DNA of 9,836 nt. Origin: Candidatus Yanofskybacteria bacterium RIFCSPHIGHO2_02_FULL_50_12 (GTDB taxonomy: Bacteria; Patescibacteriota; Minisyncoccia; 2-02-FULL-40-12; GWA2-44-9). The stretch lies in contig MGJZ01000027.1 in the NCBI GenBank assembly GCA_001794525.1, positions 1 through 9,836 of the forward strand, given 5' to 3'. The number at the start of each line of letters is the position of its first letter. Position 1 is the first letter of the stretch. Of this stretch, positions 8,404 through 9,836 are shown piece by piece. The translations under genes were made by a program, and so were the position numbers. A model generated the notes under the pieces. The model was given only the letters and a program-made list of their open reading frames with translations. It did not search any database and had not been told where the DNA came from.

Positions 8404-9836
<1,433 letters not shown>

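Overview
The window is a stretch of bacterial chromosome in which every supported gene lies on the minus strand. From right to left, in transcription order, it holds the C-terminal part of rpoB (cut by the right edge), complete rpoC, two small unrecognised genes (206 and 102 residues), an ftsK/spoIIIE-type DNA translocase, two further very small unrecognised genes (61 and 59 residues) that form a bicistron, and the first 255 codons of recA (cut by the left edge). Translation fits the standard bacterial code. The short RpoC (1186 aa, no large lineage insert after the trigger-loop motif), the compact FtsK (about 740 aa), the weak ribosome binding sites of the housekeeping genes and the overall style suggest a member of the Candidate Phyla Radiation/Patescibacteria. 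That placement is inference only; a Firmicutes-like lineage also has RpoC and FtsK of about these sizes.

The conserved genes are ordinary in sequence. RpoB and RpoC are the two large catalytic subunits of RNA polymerase. They are coupled by a TAA stop and an ATG start one base apart, and all visible catalytic and zinc residues are intact. FtsK has four predicted membrane segments, an intact Walker A/B motor and a C-terminal gamma (winged-helix) domain, plus an AT-hook-like basic motif near its N-terminus. RecA has an intact ATP site and DNA-binding loop region.

The unusual part is what sits between them. Two intergenic islands (about 841-1290 and about 3594-4796) carry four short genes with no family I can name. 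These genes have strong Shine-Dalgarno sequences, GC-rich terminator-like hairpins and, in two cases, near-consensus sigma70-type promoters with exact 17-bp spacers placed directly against or inside the terminator of the preceding housekeeping gene. The neighbouring recA, ftsK and rpoC show no strong Shine-Dalgarno sequence. The islands therefore look like self-contained expression cassettes of orphan genes set between housekeeping genes. One of the small proteins has a His/Cys cluster (H-x6-C-x-C-x2-C) that could bind zinc, and the largest ends in a long charged helix.

I see no mobile element, repeat array, CRISPR, tRNA or rRNA. No gene-free stretch exceeds 300 bases; the longest (4649-4841, 193 bases) holds the rpoC terminator, a strong promoter and a structured leader.
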